From: JAFAXD01 sp963816775
GTDB taxonomy: Bacteria; Pseudomonadota; Alphaproteobacteria; Rhizobiales; Xanthobacteraceae
NCBI GenBank assembly: GCA_963816775.1
Contig: CAWFLX010000025.1
Span: forward strand, 68,597-132,596
Reading direction: 5' to 3'
Length of the DNA stretch: 64,000 nucleotides
Shown here in pieces: positions 34,781-42,855 of the stretch (its first letter is position 1; the number at the start of each line of letters is the position of its first letter). The position numbers were made by a program, and so were the translations under genes. The notes beneath the pieces were generated by a model. That model was not told the DNA's origin. It saw only the letters and a list, made by a program, of their open reading frames with translations, and ran no database searches.

Positions 34781-35023
34781 ATGGCAGAGGATCACGTTAG
34801 CAAGCTCAAAAACGCGAGGGATGAACTGGTAAGGCAGCGCCGAGCCTATATTTCAGCGTTGGCAGAAGGCGACATACATGCAGAACACCAACTTGATACC
34901 GTGCTCAGGTATCAGGAGGCAATTGAAGCAATCGATCGTGCAATCAAGGAAGAACAACGTGCCGCTGAACGTGCCGCCGAAATCGCTGCTGGCGTGCAGC
35001 CCCTAATCAAATACGAGGACTGA
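34781..35023 (+). CDS. Small helical protein (80 residues)
   Basis: The product (MAEDHVSKLKNARDELVRQR ... AIKEEQRAAERAAEIAAGVQ) is almost wholly helical and highly charged, likely a coiled coil. No domain is recognised. It lies alone between module Z and a convergent gene. Confidence 0.5.
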   Translation: MAEDHVSKLKNARDELVRQRRAYISALAEGDIHAEHQLDTVLRYQEAIEAIDRAIKEEQRAAERAAEIAAGVQPLIKYED

Positions 35024-35045
35024 TCCCTACGCCAACGGAGGCGAC

Positions 35046-35333
35046 CTACGTGGCGCCCTCGTCGGGCTGGGCTTGCTGCTGTTGTTGGACCACCGGCTCG
35101 CTTCCGCCCACCTGTTCGGCGAGGTCAAAGTAGTCGGCCGCAATCGCCCGAAACCGGTCGGCTAGGTCAGGGTCGGAACTGCCCCTTGCTATCCCTAGAT
35201 AGTATTGAGCGAGCAACCTGTAGTTTTGTTGTAGCGAGGCCACCGAACCGAGCCCCCCGGCTATGTAAAACGACAGAATCAAAAGTCGGTAAAAGCCGAG
35301 TTGTTCCAATAAATTAGGACGGATGAGCGTCAC
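35046..35333 (-). CDS. Small hypothetical protein with Gln-rich tail
   Basis: The 95-residue frame begins MTLIRPNLLEQLGFYRLLIL. The part from about residue 33 (SLQQNYRLLAQYYLGIARGS ... FRAIAADYFDLAEQ) resembles the short YRxLA-type helical proteins common in Bradyrhizobium, followed by a Gln run. The first 30 residues are hydrophobic. The start is uncertain. Confidence 0.45.
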   Translation of the reverse strand: MTLIRPNLLEQLGFYRLLILSFYIAGGLGSVASLQQNYRLLAQYYLGIARGSSDPDLADRFRAIAADYFDLAEQVGGSEPVVQQQQQAQPDEGAT

Positions 35334-35582
35334 AGGTGTCTTGATACGGTTAGACTTTCAGACAGCCCGCTGTAGGGATGCGGGAGGTCGATTTGATGCC
35401 CGCGACTGCCCCCAACCCCCCCCTGCCACCCCCCTTAGATGGTCGCCGGGACGCGGGGAGGGCCAATCCGCACGTTGCACGCAGCACGTGTCCAAGCGCT
35501 GCGCCTCGGGCCATTTCAAAATATCTACAGCAGCGATGGGGAATGAGATTGCCCGATCTGCTGAACTATACGTTGTTGCTCC

Positions 35583-35807
35583 TCAGTAGCCGCGGCCCCC
35601 GCCGAATAGCGGCGAGAACAAACTCTGCGCCGCAGCAGAGCCGCCGGTGCCGCCAATACCCATGAGCCGTTGTTGCTGCATTTGCTGCAGCCTCCGCCGC
35701 CGTTCTTCCTCGGTCTCGTCCGCGGTTTGCCCGGCAAGCGCGGTCCCAAGGCCCGGTATGCTGCCGAGACTGAGGCTTTGCCCGGCCGGCGAAAATGGCA
35801 TCGGCAT
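35583..35807 (-). CDS. MPMPFSPAGQ family small island protein
   Basis: The 74-residue product begins MPMPFSPAGQSLSLGSIPGL, has a charged helix (ETEEERRRRLQQMQQQRLMG) and a Gly/Phe-rich end. Its 5' end is duplicated at 32924-32986. It lies directly downstream of the frameshifted RHH copy, as in the first copy of the module. Function unknown; a phage-derived small structural protein is possible. Confidence 0.55.
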   Translation of the reverse strand: MPMPFSPAGQSLSLGSIPGLGTALAGQTADETEEERRRRLQQMQQQRLMGIGGTGGSAAAQSLFSPLFGGGRGY

Positions 35808-35816
35808 AGTTCTCTC

Positions 35817-35994
35817 CTATCTCGACGCCCGCGCGCCTTCACGCTCGCGCTCGCCGTCCACCGCGTCCAAAATCAAATTCCTGACATACTGGCTGACCGG
35901 CTTGATCCGATTTCGCCGCAGCCTCAAGCGCCGCCCGCAACGCAGGCTCAACCCGAATCCCTAGCTGCTCAGTCTTGCTGATGTGCTTTGCCAT
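35817..35994 (-). pseudogene. Frameshifted ribbon-helix-helix gene (second copy)
   Basis: The frame starts MAKHISKTEQLGIRVEPALR like the intact copy at 32996-33178. After AAAKSD two bases are missing (TCGGATCAAGCCGGTC against TCGGATCGTAGGCCGGTC in the intact copy). Restoring them gives PVSQYVRNLILDAVDGERER and a normal stop at 35817. As it stands the second helix is lost. Confidence 0.75.
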
Positions 35995-36104
35995 TTTCGC
36001 AGCGTATTTGTTGGACGGCGTTTAGCAACGCACAACGATTGCATGCACGCGCCCGCGGTGGTCTAATCGCCCCCGCAAGACCGGGCGCATACCCCTCGGT
36101 AGAC

Positions 36105-36134
36105 CGCCCGCACTCGCGGCGGGCTTTTTCTTTG
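36105..36134 (+). terminator. Plus-strand terminator
   Basis: CGCCCGC ... GCGGCGGGC followed by TTTTTCTTT. It resembles the terminator of the 145-base element and is preceded by the same GACCGGGCGC motif (36080-36089). Confidence 0.6.
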
Positions 36135-36250
36135 CCCGCGCTGTGATCCGGGTCACGAGGGCGTCCCTGGCACGCAGATTATCTTTGTTGTGGTCCTCGG
36201 GCCGCTACCTGTCTGGTAGCGCCTCAAGGCCCGTTTCTCCCTGTGAGACT

Positions 36251-36278
36251 AGCCCCGTCCAATTCGACGGGGCTTTTT
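36251..36278 (+). terminator. Plus-strand terminator
   Basis: A perfect 9-bp stem AGCCCCGTC / GACGGGGCT (36251-36259 with 36266-36274) is followed by TTTTT. It faces the minus-strand terminator of module Y. Confidence 0.85.
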
Positions 36279-36311
36279 CTCGCAAACCGCCGTCGTCGCC
36301 GCTCAAAAAAA

Positions 36312-36336
36312 GAGCCCCGCCAATGAGACGGGGCTC
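36312..36336 (-). terminator. Minus-strand terminator, module Y
   Basis: On the minus strand GAGCCCCG ... CGGGGCTC is followed by TTTTTTT. The module extends to 36446, where CACCCCAACATCAGTACGGT matches module X. Confidence 0.8.
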
Positions 36337-36457
36337 AACTACGCAAAACAAAGTTCAAGGACTGGTCTGTCTGAGGGGGACGACCAGACCTCAATCGTAG
36401 GTCGGCCGATAAGAGGCAGCCACCCCAACATCAGTACGGTGCGAGACACAATGAAAA

Positions 36458-36488
36458 GCCCCGCCAAGTGTCGTCACCTTGACGGGGC
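36458..36488 (-). terminator. Minus-strand terminator, module W
   Basis: GCCCCG / CGGGGC on the minus strand with a T-run; 37 bases nearly identical to module Z. The module ends near TGAGTCAGCCCGC at 36563-36575. Confidence 0.65.
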
Positions 36489-36702
36489 CAAGTCGTCCAT
36501 CAATCGGGGGCGCTGACTTAGGGAGAGCCAACGCCAATTAAAACCTATCACGATCGGCTCTGTGAGTCAGCCCGCGCTACCCCTCAAGCGCGACTTCGCG
36601 GAAGCACCGCTGGTGGAGTTAATCCGAGCCGAGGGCTGTCCGATGGCGGAAACGGTCCAGGAACTCACCAGCGGACTCGCAGCGCCGCCGCCATCCTGCA
36701 CG

Positions 36703-36909
36703 CTACCTTTTATTTTCTATCCAATCCTCGGGAGGAAGCGCTTCGGCGAAGCGACCATCCCGCGTCCACCAAGTGTGCTCCAACCGGCAATAGGGACATT
36801 GCGAGTTTGTTTGCGCTTCCGGAAGCCGCCGGAATTCGTCACGATCTATCAGAATGCCAGTGGAGAAATCTCGACCCGTCACTGGGCATCTCATAACAAT
36901 CACGCCCAT
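36703..36909 (-). CDS. Small zinc-ribbon-like protein (68 residues)
   Basis: The ATG at 36909 follows GGAGG by 5 bases. The product has one Cys (MRCPVTGRDFSTGILIDRDE), then a CPYC pair followed by RLEHTWWTRDG, a pattern seen in short zinc-binding proteins of Bradyrhizobium. Function unknown. Confidence 0.65.
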   Translation of the reverse strand: MGVIVMRCPVTGRDFSTGILIDRDEFRRLPEAQTNSQCPYCRLEHTWWTRDGRFAEALPPEDWIENKR

Positions 36910-36960
36910 CGATGCCTCCGAAACCTGCTCAAGGGGCGACGGACCCAGGGGAGCCGGCGG

Positions 36961-37158
36961 CTAAATGCTGTGCCGATAGTCACTCATGCGCACAACATTC
37001 GCTCGTGACCAATGCGTCCGCGCGCGCTTACAGGCCAGAGCCATACTCACCTCGTCGAGAGCCGCCAGGACGTCGCTCACCGACAGGTCGGGGTCGCGCT
37101 CGTAAAACCGATCGATCGCAGTGCAGAGTTCAAACACAAGGGGTGACGGATCGCTCAT
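36961..37158 (-). CDS. Small conserved hypothetical protein (65 residues)
   Basis: Starting at ATG 37158 the product reads MSDPSPLVFELCTAIDRFYE then LSVSDVLAALDEVSMAL, a helical type frequent in Bradyrhizobium. The frame is open further upstream, but that part shows no conservation I recognise. Confidence 0.5.
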   Translation of the reverse strand: MSDPSPLVFELCTAIDRFYERDPDLSVSDVLAALDEVSMALACKRARTHWSRANVVRMSDYRHSI

Positions 37159-37675
37159 CCCGGGAAATCCTTCCCGCTCGCTAGGATTTGCTGAGTGGCA
37201 GGAAGATGGGGCCTCAACCTTCCTGCCGCTCGGATGATGCGCCGCGGTCGATAGACAGGTCTGTCCAATATTGCTCACGTCGAGTCGTAGGAAGCCCGCC
37301 CATGCGCTCGACACCCCGAGGGCCACCACACAGCACCCCGACCATGATTTCGGAATCAGCGAGTCCCCGGCGCACCCGCACGACGCCTCCTACGCCGGGG
37401 CGACCACTGCGCTCACAGCAGCAATCAAGATTTTCAGAAAGCGGCCGCGAAAAAGGGGAGTGAGGCGAAATATGCCATGCTCGATTCTTCCTCCCCCCCT
37501 ACCCCCACCACCCCGGGTCTTTGGGCTAGGCGGTTATAGGATCTCGCTCGCACCGCGTTTCGCCAGGCTCGCGATCGTCACCTTCGATCTTCCCGTAGTC
37601 TTCCCAACCAATTGGATTGCAGCGTAGGTTTCACACAAGCCATTGCGTTAGCTGCTGAATTGCAGACTACACCAT
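37159..37675. other. Right end of the tRNA-Pro island, no gene seen
   Basis: About 500 bases with no frame I can support. The segment AGGAAGCCCGCCCATGCGCT at about 37289 echoes the start of the 145-base repeat. A C-rich run lies at 37490-37520. An integrase, expected near one att end, is absent. Confidence 0.4.
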
Positions 37676-37724
37676 CAGTCTGGGGGACTGGGGGTCCCGA
37701 GTTCAAATCTCGGCGCTCCGACCA
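37676..37724 (+). repeat. attR: duplicated 3' end of tRNA-Pro
   Basis: An exact copy of 26714-26762, from CAGTCTGGGGG to CCA. The 5' half of the tRNA is absent, so this is not a gene. Confidence 0.9.
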
Positions 37725-38488
37725 CTTAAATCCAACAAAACCGCTGGTTTCTGAGACGAAAACAGCAAAGGGCAACGCTGGCTAAACCGGCCTGGGGGAA
37801 TGCCAGGGGAATGAGCGCGACGAGTGTCGAGGCAGCATGCCAGCCGCCATAGCCTCGCGGCACCTACTGCACCGGAGCGAAGCAGCCCGACAGGATACGG
37901 CGAGCACATGTGTTTCCTCCACGTGGCCGCCAGGCCATCGAGGCGCCTCCTGCCCTCCCACCGCCACCCCAACGCCGCAGATCGGTTCGTCGTGAAGGAC
38001 CTCTACTAATTTCTCGTGGTTGGAAATGTTCGGGCCGACAGCATCATCGGCGACCGCTGGCGGTAGTGGGTCAGCGATTGCGGCGGTTCTGTTGGCATCC
38101 GTTCATGCGCTTTTTGAGTGAGTAACGGCCGTTGTGGTCGACGAATGTTCCGCACGACGATGGATTTCTTGCTCTTGCCGGTCGAGAAAGTCACGCAAAT
38201 CGCGGATCAACATTAGTTGGCCAGCGGACGGTAACGCCCGAAGAGCCGTTGTGACGTTCACGATGCAGTGGCCGAACCAGGTCATGCCCGGAGCCTTTCG
38301 TATGATTGGGCGCGATCTCATGCGTGGCAAATAAGATGCCTGTCCCCGTGGCGGTATTGTCCGAAGGGGCAGGTCTCCTTAAATTTCAGCAATGTCGGGC
38401 TACACAACCCGATGGCGCACGTCCTTCGTCGAAGAACCGCCGTCTTGCAACGCCTTCCCAGCGGTTCGCGCCAACAAGGAAAAACAAC
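37725..38488. other. Stretch right of attR, mostly without genes
   Basis: Only one weak minus-strand frame (38103-38285) is plausible here. The sequence 37740-38000 has an open minus frame that covers the att repeat and shows no conservation I recognise, so it is not called. Confidence 0.35.
38103..38285 (-). CDS. Possible small protein (60 residues)
   Basis: The frame from ATG 38285 reads MTWFGHCIVNVTTALRALPS then QLMLIRDLRDFLDRQEQEIH. The helical middle and charged end are protein-like, but there is no clear ribosome site or recognised family. Confidence 0.3.
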   Translation of the reverse strand: MTWFGHCIVNVTTALRALPSAGQLMLIRDLRDFLDRQEQEIHRRAEHSSTTTAVTHSKSA

Positions 38489-38725
38489 ATGTCCGATTGC
38501 CTGCACTGCGACATCCATGACCTGATGGAAAGTCACTTACAAAACGAGGAAACGAATTTGGCTGAGATCGCAGCAAAGGTGACCGAAGTGCTTGCAGATT
38601 TGATTTTATTAGCTCCTCCCGATGACCGTGGCACGCTTATCGCCGACGTACTCGTCAATTTGGGTGAGTTCGTTTTACAGAAAGCTGAAAACGGAACGGG
38701 CGAGCCTAATCCACGTCGCCATTGA
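38489..38725 (+). CDS. Small helical protein with Cys-His start (78 residues)
   Basis: The product begins MSDCLHCDIHDLMESHLQNE, a possible metal-binding CLHCDIH motif, then LAEIAAKVTEVLADLILLAP and a second helix VLVNLGEFVLQKAE. AAGGAAAAAC precedes the ATG. No family is recognised. Confidence 0.55.
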   Translation: MSDCLHCDIHDLMESHLQNEETNLAEIAAKVTEVLADLILLAPPDDRGTLIADVLVNLGEFVLQKAENGTGEPNPRRH

Positions 38726-38829
38726 TCCTAGTCGCCCCGCAGGCTTTGGTGCTGCCCTCGGCGCCAACGCGCGACCGACGAACTGGAAAGAGCGCAGAAT
38801 TAACGCGCAATAAGGAATGGAAGCTCACA

Positions 38830-38901
38830 ATGCCAATGAAACTCGTCAATACGACGATTGTTGCTATCGCTTTAGCTGACAATGGAGATTATCGCCAGTG
38901 A
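38830..38901 (+). CDS. Possible 23-residue leader frame before the DUF4167 gene
   Basis: The frame MPMKLVNTTIVAIALADNGD plus three residues ends in TGA that overlaps the GTG start of the DUF4167 gene (GTGA at 38898-38901). The layout suits translational coupling; expression is unproven. Confidence 0.3.
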   Translation: MPMKLVNTTIVAIALADNGDYRQ

Positions 38902-39146
38902 GAGACGGTCAAAAAAAGCGGTGGGGAGGGAGTTGCAACAGCGGGCACACTCCGCTGACCAGGTTCTACGAATTTAACGGCCCGGACGTGAAGATCCGCG
39001 GGACGGCTTCTCACGTCGCCGAAAAATACCAACAACTCGCTCGCGACGCGCACGCCTCGGGCGACCCAATCGCGGCCGAAGGCTACCAACAGCACGCCGA
39101 GCATTACAATCGCCTGATCGCCGAGGCGCAGGAGCAACTCCGCTAG
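38898..39146 (+). CDS. Short DUF4167 protein
   Basis: Residues about 25-80 match the DUF4167 core: LTRFYEFNGPDVKIRGTASH, VAEKYQQLARDAHASGDPIA, AEGYQQHAEHYNRLIAEAQE. Chromosomal DUF4167 proteins of alphaproteobacteria carry a long disordered tail that is missing here; the product has only 82 residues. The start is a GTG overlapping a tiny upstream frame. Its role, perhaps RNA or ribosome related, is not known. Confidence 0.7.
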   Translation: MRDGQKKRWGGSCNSGHTPLTRFYEFNGPDVKIRGTASHVAEKYQQLARDAHASGDPIAAEGYQQHAEHYNRLIAEAQEQLR

Positions 39147-39284
39147 TATGGATCGGGATAGCGGAGACTGGAACTACGAGGCCGTGATCGGAGGTGCCGG
39201 CCGACATGATCGTGCGTGACCGTCCGCCATGGTATTGCACCCGCAAGCCGGATAGTCTGCCGCTTGTTGCAAATGGAGACTGCC

Positions 39285-39494
39285 ATGACCACCGGAACGG
39301 TTAAGTTTTTCAATACGCAAAAAGGATTCGGTTTCATCACTCCCGAAGGCGGGGCTTCGGACGTTTTTGTTCATATCAGTGCTGTCGAGCAGGCGGGGAT
39401 GACGACTCTTCACGAGGGACAACGGTTGTCGTTCGATGTGGTGACCGATCAGAAGCGCGGTAAGACCAACGCCCAGAATCTGAAAGCCGTCTAG
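39285..39494 (+). CDS. Cold-shock domain protein
   Basis: The 69-residue product is a complete CSD: TGTVKFFNTQKGFGFITPEG (RNP1 KGFGFI), DVFVHISAVEQAG (RNP2 VFVHI), and QRLSFDVVTDQKRGKTNAQN. Such proteins bind single-stranded RNA or DNA. GGAGA precedes the ATG at 39285. The leader (39200-39284) is long enough for the usual cold-shock regulation, but no structure is proposed. Confidence 0.9.
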   Translation: MTTGTVKFFNTQKGFGFITPEGGASDVFVHISAVEQAGMTTLHEGQRLSFDVVTDQKRGKTNAQNLKAV

Positions 39495-39718
39495 ACTACC
39501 GCGGAGCCGATTCCCTAGCTGGCCCCCGCGCGCCTGATAGCCACTCGGCCCAAAAAACGCACCAGCGGGCTTCTGTTTAGTCACGGACAGGCCGGCTGCT
39601 ATGGGGCAGCACCCTGCGGCTTCCGTTTTTATTTGCGGTGAGCGCAATCTTCCCTGTTCGTACCTATATGAGGCGTAGGCCCGCAATCAGCGACGCCCGT
39701 AAATTTTAGGTATTCACC

Positions 39719-40033
39719 ATGCAAAACCTTACTCCACGACACGTTGAGGCCGCTGAATTGAAAATACTCGGCATTGAGCAGGGATGGTATGGCGTCAAAG
39801 TTAGTGGGACAATCATGACGGGGCGATCTTCAACCCACGAAAAATGCTTGGAGACGATCGGGCTGTTACCTGACCCTGTGATCAAAGGTCCAGCGCTGAC
39901 GCATGACGCAGTGCCGACCCACAACGATGATGAATCCTCTGTGTCGTCCCGTGCTTCAGCCCCTCAGTACGTGCGGACGGTTTCTCTTTATCAAATTGGC
40001 AAGAAACGAGACCGAACCCTCGGCAAAGGCTAA
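39719..40033 (+). CDS. Hypothetical protein (104 residues)
   Basis: The product begins MQNLTPRHVEAAELKILGIE and includes GWYGVKVSGTIMTGRSSTHE and CLETIGLLPDP. No domain is recognised. The ribosome site is weak (TAGGTATTCACC). The last third has the composition of untranslated sequence, so the true end may have been lost. Confidence 0.4.
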   Translation: MQNLTPRHVEAAELKILGIEQGWYGVKVSGTIMTGRSSTHEKCLETIGLLPDPVIKGPALTHDAVPTHNDDESSVSSRASAPQYVRTVSLYQIGKKRDRTLGKG

Positions 40034-40059
40034 GCGCGCGGAAGGACGCCCGTTCGCGA

Positions 40060-40240
40060 AGCTCGAAATGTTGACGGCAGAGCGGCCGCGCCGATGACCT
40101 TTGCGGCTCTAGTGCGCGGCGAACGCCGTGTTCACCATCCATCATGTAAAAATAGACTTGTCGGTCCGGAAAATCCCTCCCGCTTCGACACTCGGCAACA
40201 TGCGCGCTGGGCGTGCGCCGGCTGCGGAAAAGTCTAGGCG
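40060..40240. pseudogene. Two decayed gene fragments
   Basis: At about 40066-40090 lies the segment CTCGAAATGTTGACGGCAGA, identical to the C-terminal codons of the minus-strand gene at 44792-45004. At 40183-40212 the ACACTCGGCAACATGCGCGC segment matches the 5' module of the MTLGN family. Both are isolated fragments without usable frames. Confidence 0.55.
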
Positions 40241-40352
40241 GTTTTCATAGGTGAGCGATATTGAACAGCTTCATTGCGATTACGGTGCAATATTTTGAGA
40301 AATGATAGCATCTTGGGACGAGCCCAGCCGGCCCTGAAAGGGTGGGCCTCTT

Positions 40353-40709
40353 ATGATTACATTCGCAACATTGCTCGTTGGCTCCGGCCTCGTGATCAAC
40401 GTGGCCGACACTGTTCCACGATATGATCTCAAGCCCACATGCCGCGCAGCGACCGACTTGGCGGCAGGCCCTGGGGGGAGAACGATAGAGAATTGCATGG
40501 CCGGCGAGAATGCGGCGCAAAAGGAACTGGCAAAGGACTGGTCAAAGATTCCGATTGCTGAACGGGACCAGTGCGTTGCAACGATGGCTAAGGGCGGGTT
40601 CCCAAGTTATGTCGAGCTTGTGATCTGTACTGAAATGATGAGAGATTCGCGCGTGCACCGGGAAGAGGAGCGCGCAGCGAATTTAAAATTGAAAAACAAA
40701 AAACTTTGA
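40353..40709 (+). CDS. Small exported protein of unknown function
   Basis: The N terminus is hydrophobic (MITFATLLVGSGLVINVADT) and may be a short signal. The remainder has three Cys residues (PTCRAA, ENCMAGE, QCVATM, with VICTEM) and a charged helical end with EERAANLKLKNKKL. The segment WSKIPIAERDQCVATMAKGG with FPSYVELVICTEM is a type seen in Bradyrhizobium secreted proteins. Function unknown. Confidence 0.6.
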   Translation: MITFATLLVGSGLVINVADTVPRYDLKPTCRAATDLAAGPGGRTIENCMAGENAAQKELAKDWSKIPIAERDQCVATMAKGGFPSYVELVICTEMMRDSRVHREEERAANLKLKNKKL

Positions 40710-40798
40710 TCCGAGTTCTTGCCCGCGCATGTTGCCGAGCAGCGGAGCGGATGCCCGATGTATGATCGGTTCGAGCCACAGAAACACGGAGAGATGCC

Positions 40799-41065
40799 AT
40801 GAAGGGTCTGCTCCTGTACGTCGGATTCGTGATCGCCTGGACCGCCGCTGGCGTCCTTATCGCCTCGTATATCGATCGCGTCACATCCCATCAAATTGGC
40901 AGCATCGTGTTGCTGGCAATGTTTTTCTCAGGCCTCGTCGTTTCATGGATAGCCACTGTTTTTGTCATGGATGGGTCGCTTAATAACTTTTTCGCCGAGC
41001 GAGAGCAGCTCGAAGCCGAGAGGGTTGGTAAGCTTTACATGAATAGGACCAACCCAAAGGACTAA
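40799..41065 (+). CDS. Small membrane protein with two spans
   Basis: The 88-residue product has two hydrophobic segments (LLLYVGFVIAWTAAGVLIAS and IVLLAMFFSGLVVSWIATVF) and a charged cytoplasmic tail (EREQLEAERVGKLYMN). GGAGAG precedes the ATG. No family is recognised. Confidence 0.6.
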   Translation: MKGLLLYVGFVIAWTAAGVLIASYIDRVTSHQIGSIVLLAMFFSGLVVSWIATVFVMDGSLNNFFAEREQLEAERVGKLYMNRTNPKD

Positions 41066-41322
41066 GACCTACCCGCCGGGGACGAACCCAGGGCGGCATC
41101 AAGCTATCGGCCTCGCGTCGTCACGAAGTCGTCGTCTGATAGGCGCTTGGCTTGCCGCCGAACTTTCGTCTCGGCGCTTCCAGCCCGCAAGGTTTGCTAG
41201 ACGAGGCATCCGGTGCGCCCAATTAACATCAGACTTCACTTCGCGAATGCCCAATATTGAACAGATTTTCTCTCTGAGCGCAGCGCAATATTCTGATGGG
41301 GCGGCACATGAGGGTAGAACCC

Positions 41323-41532
41323 ATGCACGCATCTCAACACACCATCCAAACCAAGTCTTCAATCGCACGCCGTTCTTGTCCGATATGCGGCAAAGACATG
41401 AGGGTTACGCGCATCACGCCTGAGAGACCGGGCTTCGAACAGCGCGCCTTCGCGTGCGCTGCGTGCGGGGACGAAACGATCTTGATGGACCCGATACGAT
41501 ATGGGCGTGAGACACCTTGGAACCCCAGATGA
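41323..41532 (+). CDS. Zinc-ribbon protein (69 residues)
   Basis: Two CxxC knuckles are present: CPICGKDMRVTRITPERPGF and FACAACGDETILMDP. The spacing fits a small zinc ribbon, a type frequent in Bradyrhizobium. GAGGG lies 8 bases before the ATG at 41323; in-frame ATGs at 41296 and 41308 are alternatives. Confidence 0.65.
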   Translation: MHASQHTIQTKSSIARRSCPICGKDMRVTRITPERPGFEQRAFACAACGDETILMDPIRYGRETPWNPR

Positions 41533-41578
41533 GACACTTTGGGGCGGCCGCCAATCGAGCGATTTTGTTTGATCGTGA

Positions 41579-41598
41579 CTAGGGCGTGTACTCATAAA
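41579..41598 (+). repeat. Left inverted repeat flanking the HAD gene
   Basis: CTAGGGCGTGTACTCATAAA matches the reverse complement of 42856-42875 with one mismatch. A second shared block (AGGTCCGCTTTC here, AAGTCCGCTTTG in the right arm) follows inside. Confidence 0.7.
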
Positions 41599-41820
41599 CG
41601 CGCAGACATTTGAAGGTCCGCTTTCGGGGGGAACCCGGACATATTGTGCTCATTCCGAGCCTTTCCGCTTTTGACCCAACTCGGACATCAGTGGGCGGCT
41701 TCATTGCTCATTCTTGGATTGCCGCTTGGGGCGTAACCGGCTTACTTTTGGCCTCGGAAGCCCAGTTCGCGCTACTGCCCTGATGGAAGTTCCAGGGGAG
41801 GCGGAGGCAATGTCTGCCAA

Positions 41821-42762
41821 ATGACCCAACTGAGACATGCGCAAGGCGATCCGCTCCCATCATGGAACGATGGTCCGCCCAAGCAGTCGATCCTGAGCTT
41901 CGTCGCTGCGGTTAGCCGCGAAGGCTCGCCTGATTTTGTCCCGGCGCCGCAGCGCATCGCGACCTTCGACAACGACGGCACGCTGTGGTGCGAGCAGCCG
42001 ATGTATGTGCAGCTTGCCTTTGCACTGGATCGGGTGAAGGCGCTGTCCGATCAACATCCTGAATGGACGGACAAGCAACCATTCAAGGCCGTGCTCGAAA
42101 ACGATATGGCTGCCCTCGCGGAAGCGGGCTACAGGGGTTTGGTTGAGCTCGTCATGGCCACTCATGCCGGCATGAGCACAGCGGATTTCGAGAAGATCTG
42201 CGTTGGCTGGCTCAAGACCGCGCGCCACCCCAGGTTCAATCGACCCTATACAGAACTGGTCTATCAACCAATGCTGGAGTTGCTCGCCTACCTGCGCAAC
42301 AGCGGCTTCAAGACCTTCATCGTGTCGGGCGGAGGCATTGAATTTATGCGGTCGTGGACCGAGCAGGTCTACGGGGTCCCGCCTGAGGAGATGGTGGGCT
42401 CAAGCATCGAGACCCGGTTCACTGTACAGGACGGCCGAGCGGAACTGATACACTTACCTGAGATCAATTTCATCGACGACGGCGCCGGCAAGCCGGTCAG
42501 CATCAACCAGCATATCGGCCGGCGCCCTATCGCGGCGTTCGGAAATTCCGACGGCGATTTCCAGATGCTGCAATGGGCGACGATGTCGAGCGGACGCCGC
42601 CTTGGGCTGATCGTGCATCATACTGACGCTGCCCGCGAGTACGCCTACGATCGGATGTCGTATTTTGGGTACCTCGACGAGGCACTAGATGCAGCGAAGC
42701 AAAGCAACTGGACACTGGTTAGCATGAAAGACGATTGGAAGCGTGTCTTCCAATTTGAGTAG
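41821..42762 (+). CDS. HAD-superfamily phosphatase, phosphoserine-phosphatase-like
   Basis: The HAD motifs are in order: motif I RIATFDNDGTLWCEQP (about residue 50, nucleophile Asp), motif II FIVSGGGIEF (about 165), motif III Lys in the KPVSINQHIG region, and motif IV AFGNSDGDFQM (about 242). The large cap between motif I and II fits the SerB-like group. The substrate cannot be told. The gene is flanked by 20-base inverted repeats. Confidence 0.85.
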   Translation: MTQLRHAQGDPLPSWNDGPPKQSILSFVAAVSREGSPDFVPAPQRIATFDNDGTLWCEQPMYVQLAFALDRVKALSDQHPEWTDKQPFKAVLENDMAALAEAGYRGLVELVMATHAGMSTADFEKICVGWLKTARHPRFNRPYTELVYQPMLELLAYLRNSGFKTFIVSGGGIEFMRSWTEQVYGVPPEEMVGSSIETRFTVQDGRAELIHLPEINFIDDGAGKPVSINQHIGRRPIAAFGNSDGDFQMLQWATMSSGRRLGLIVHHTDAAREYAYDRMSYFGYLDEALDAAKQSNWTLVSMKDDWKRVFQFE

Positions 42763-42855
42763 GCATAAAGCAGCCGACAGCGTTCGACCTCCCGCTATTC
42801 GGTCGCTGTCGGGTGCAAAGCGGACTTTGAGCAAGCCGCATCCCAAGATGCTCGA

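Larger units (their letters stand above)
26714..37724. mobile_element. Genomic island integrated at the 3' end of tRNA-Pro
   Basis: The 49 bases from 26714 to 26762 recur exactly at 37676-37724, the expected product of tyrosine-recombinase integration at a tRNA 3' end. The 11 kb between them carries a small-terminase-like gene, coiled-coil and small hypothetical genes, duplicated ribbon-helix-helix genes and repeated terminator modules. No integrase, large terminase, portal or capsid gene is visible, so it is a remnant or a satellite that depends on another element. Confidence 0.85.

Noticed and set aside
37703..37972. Minus-strand frame covering the right att repeat
   Set aside because: Frames antisense to tRNA-Pro sequence are a common artefact; no conserved residues are seen.
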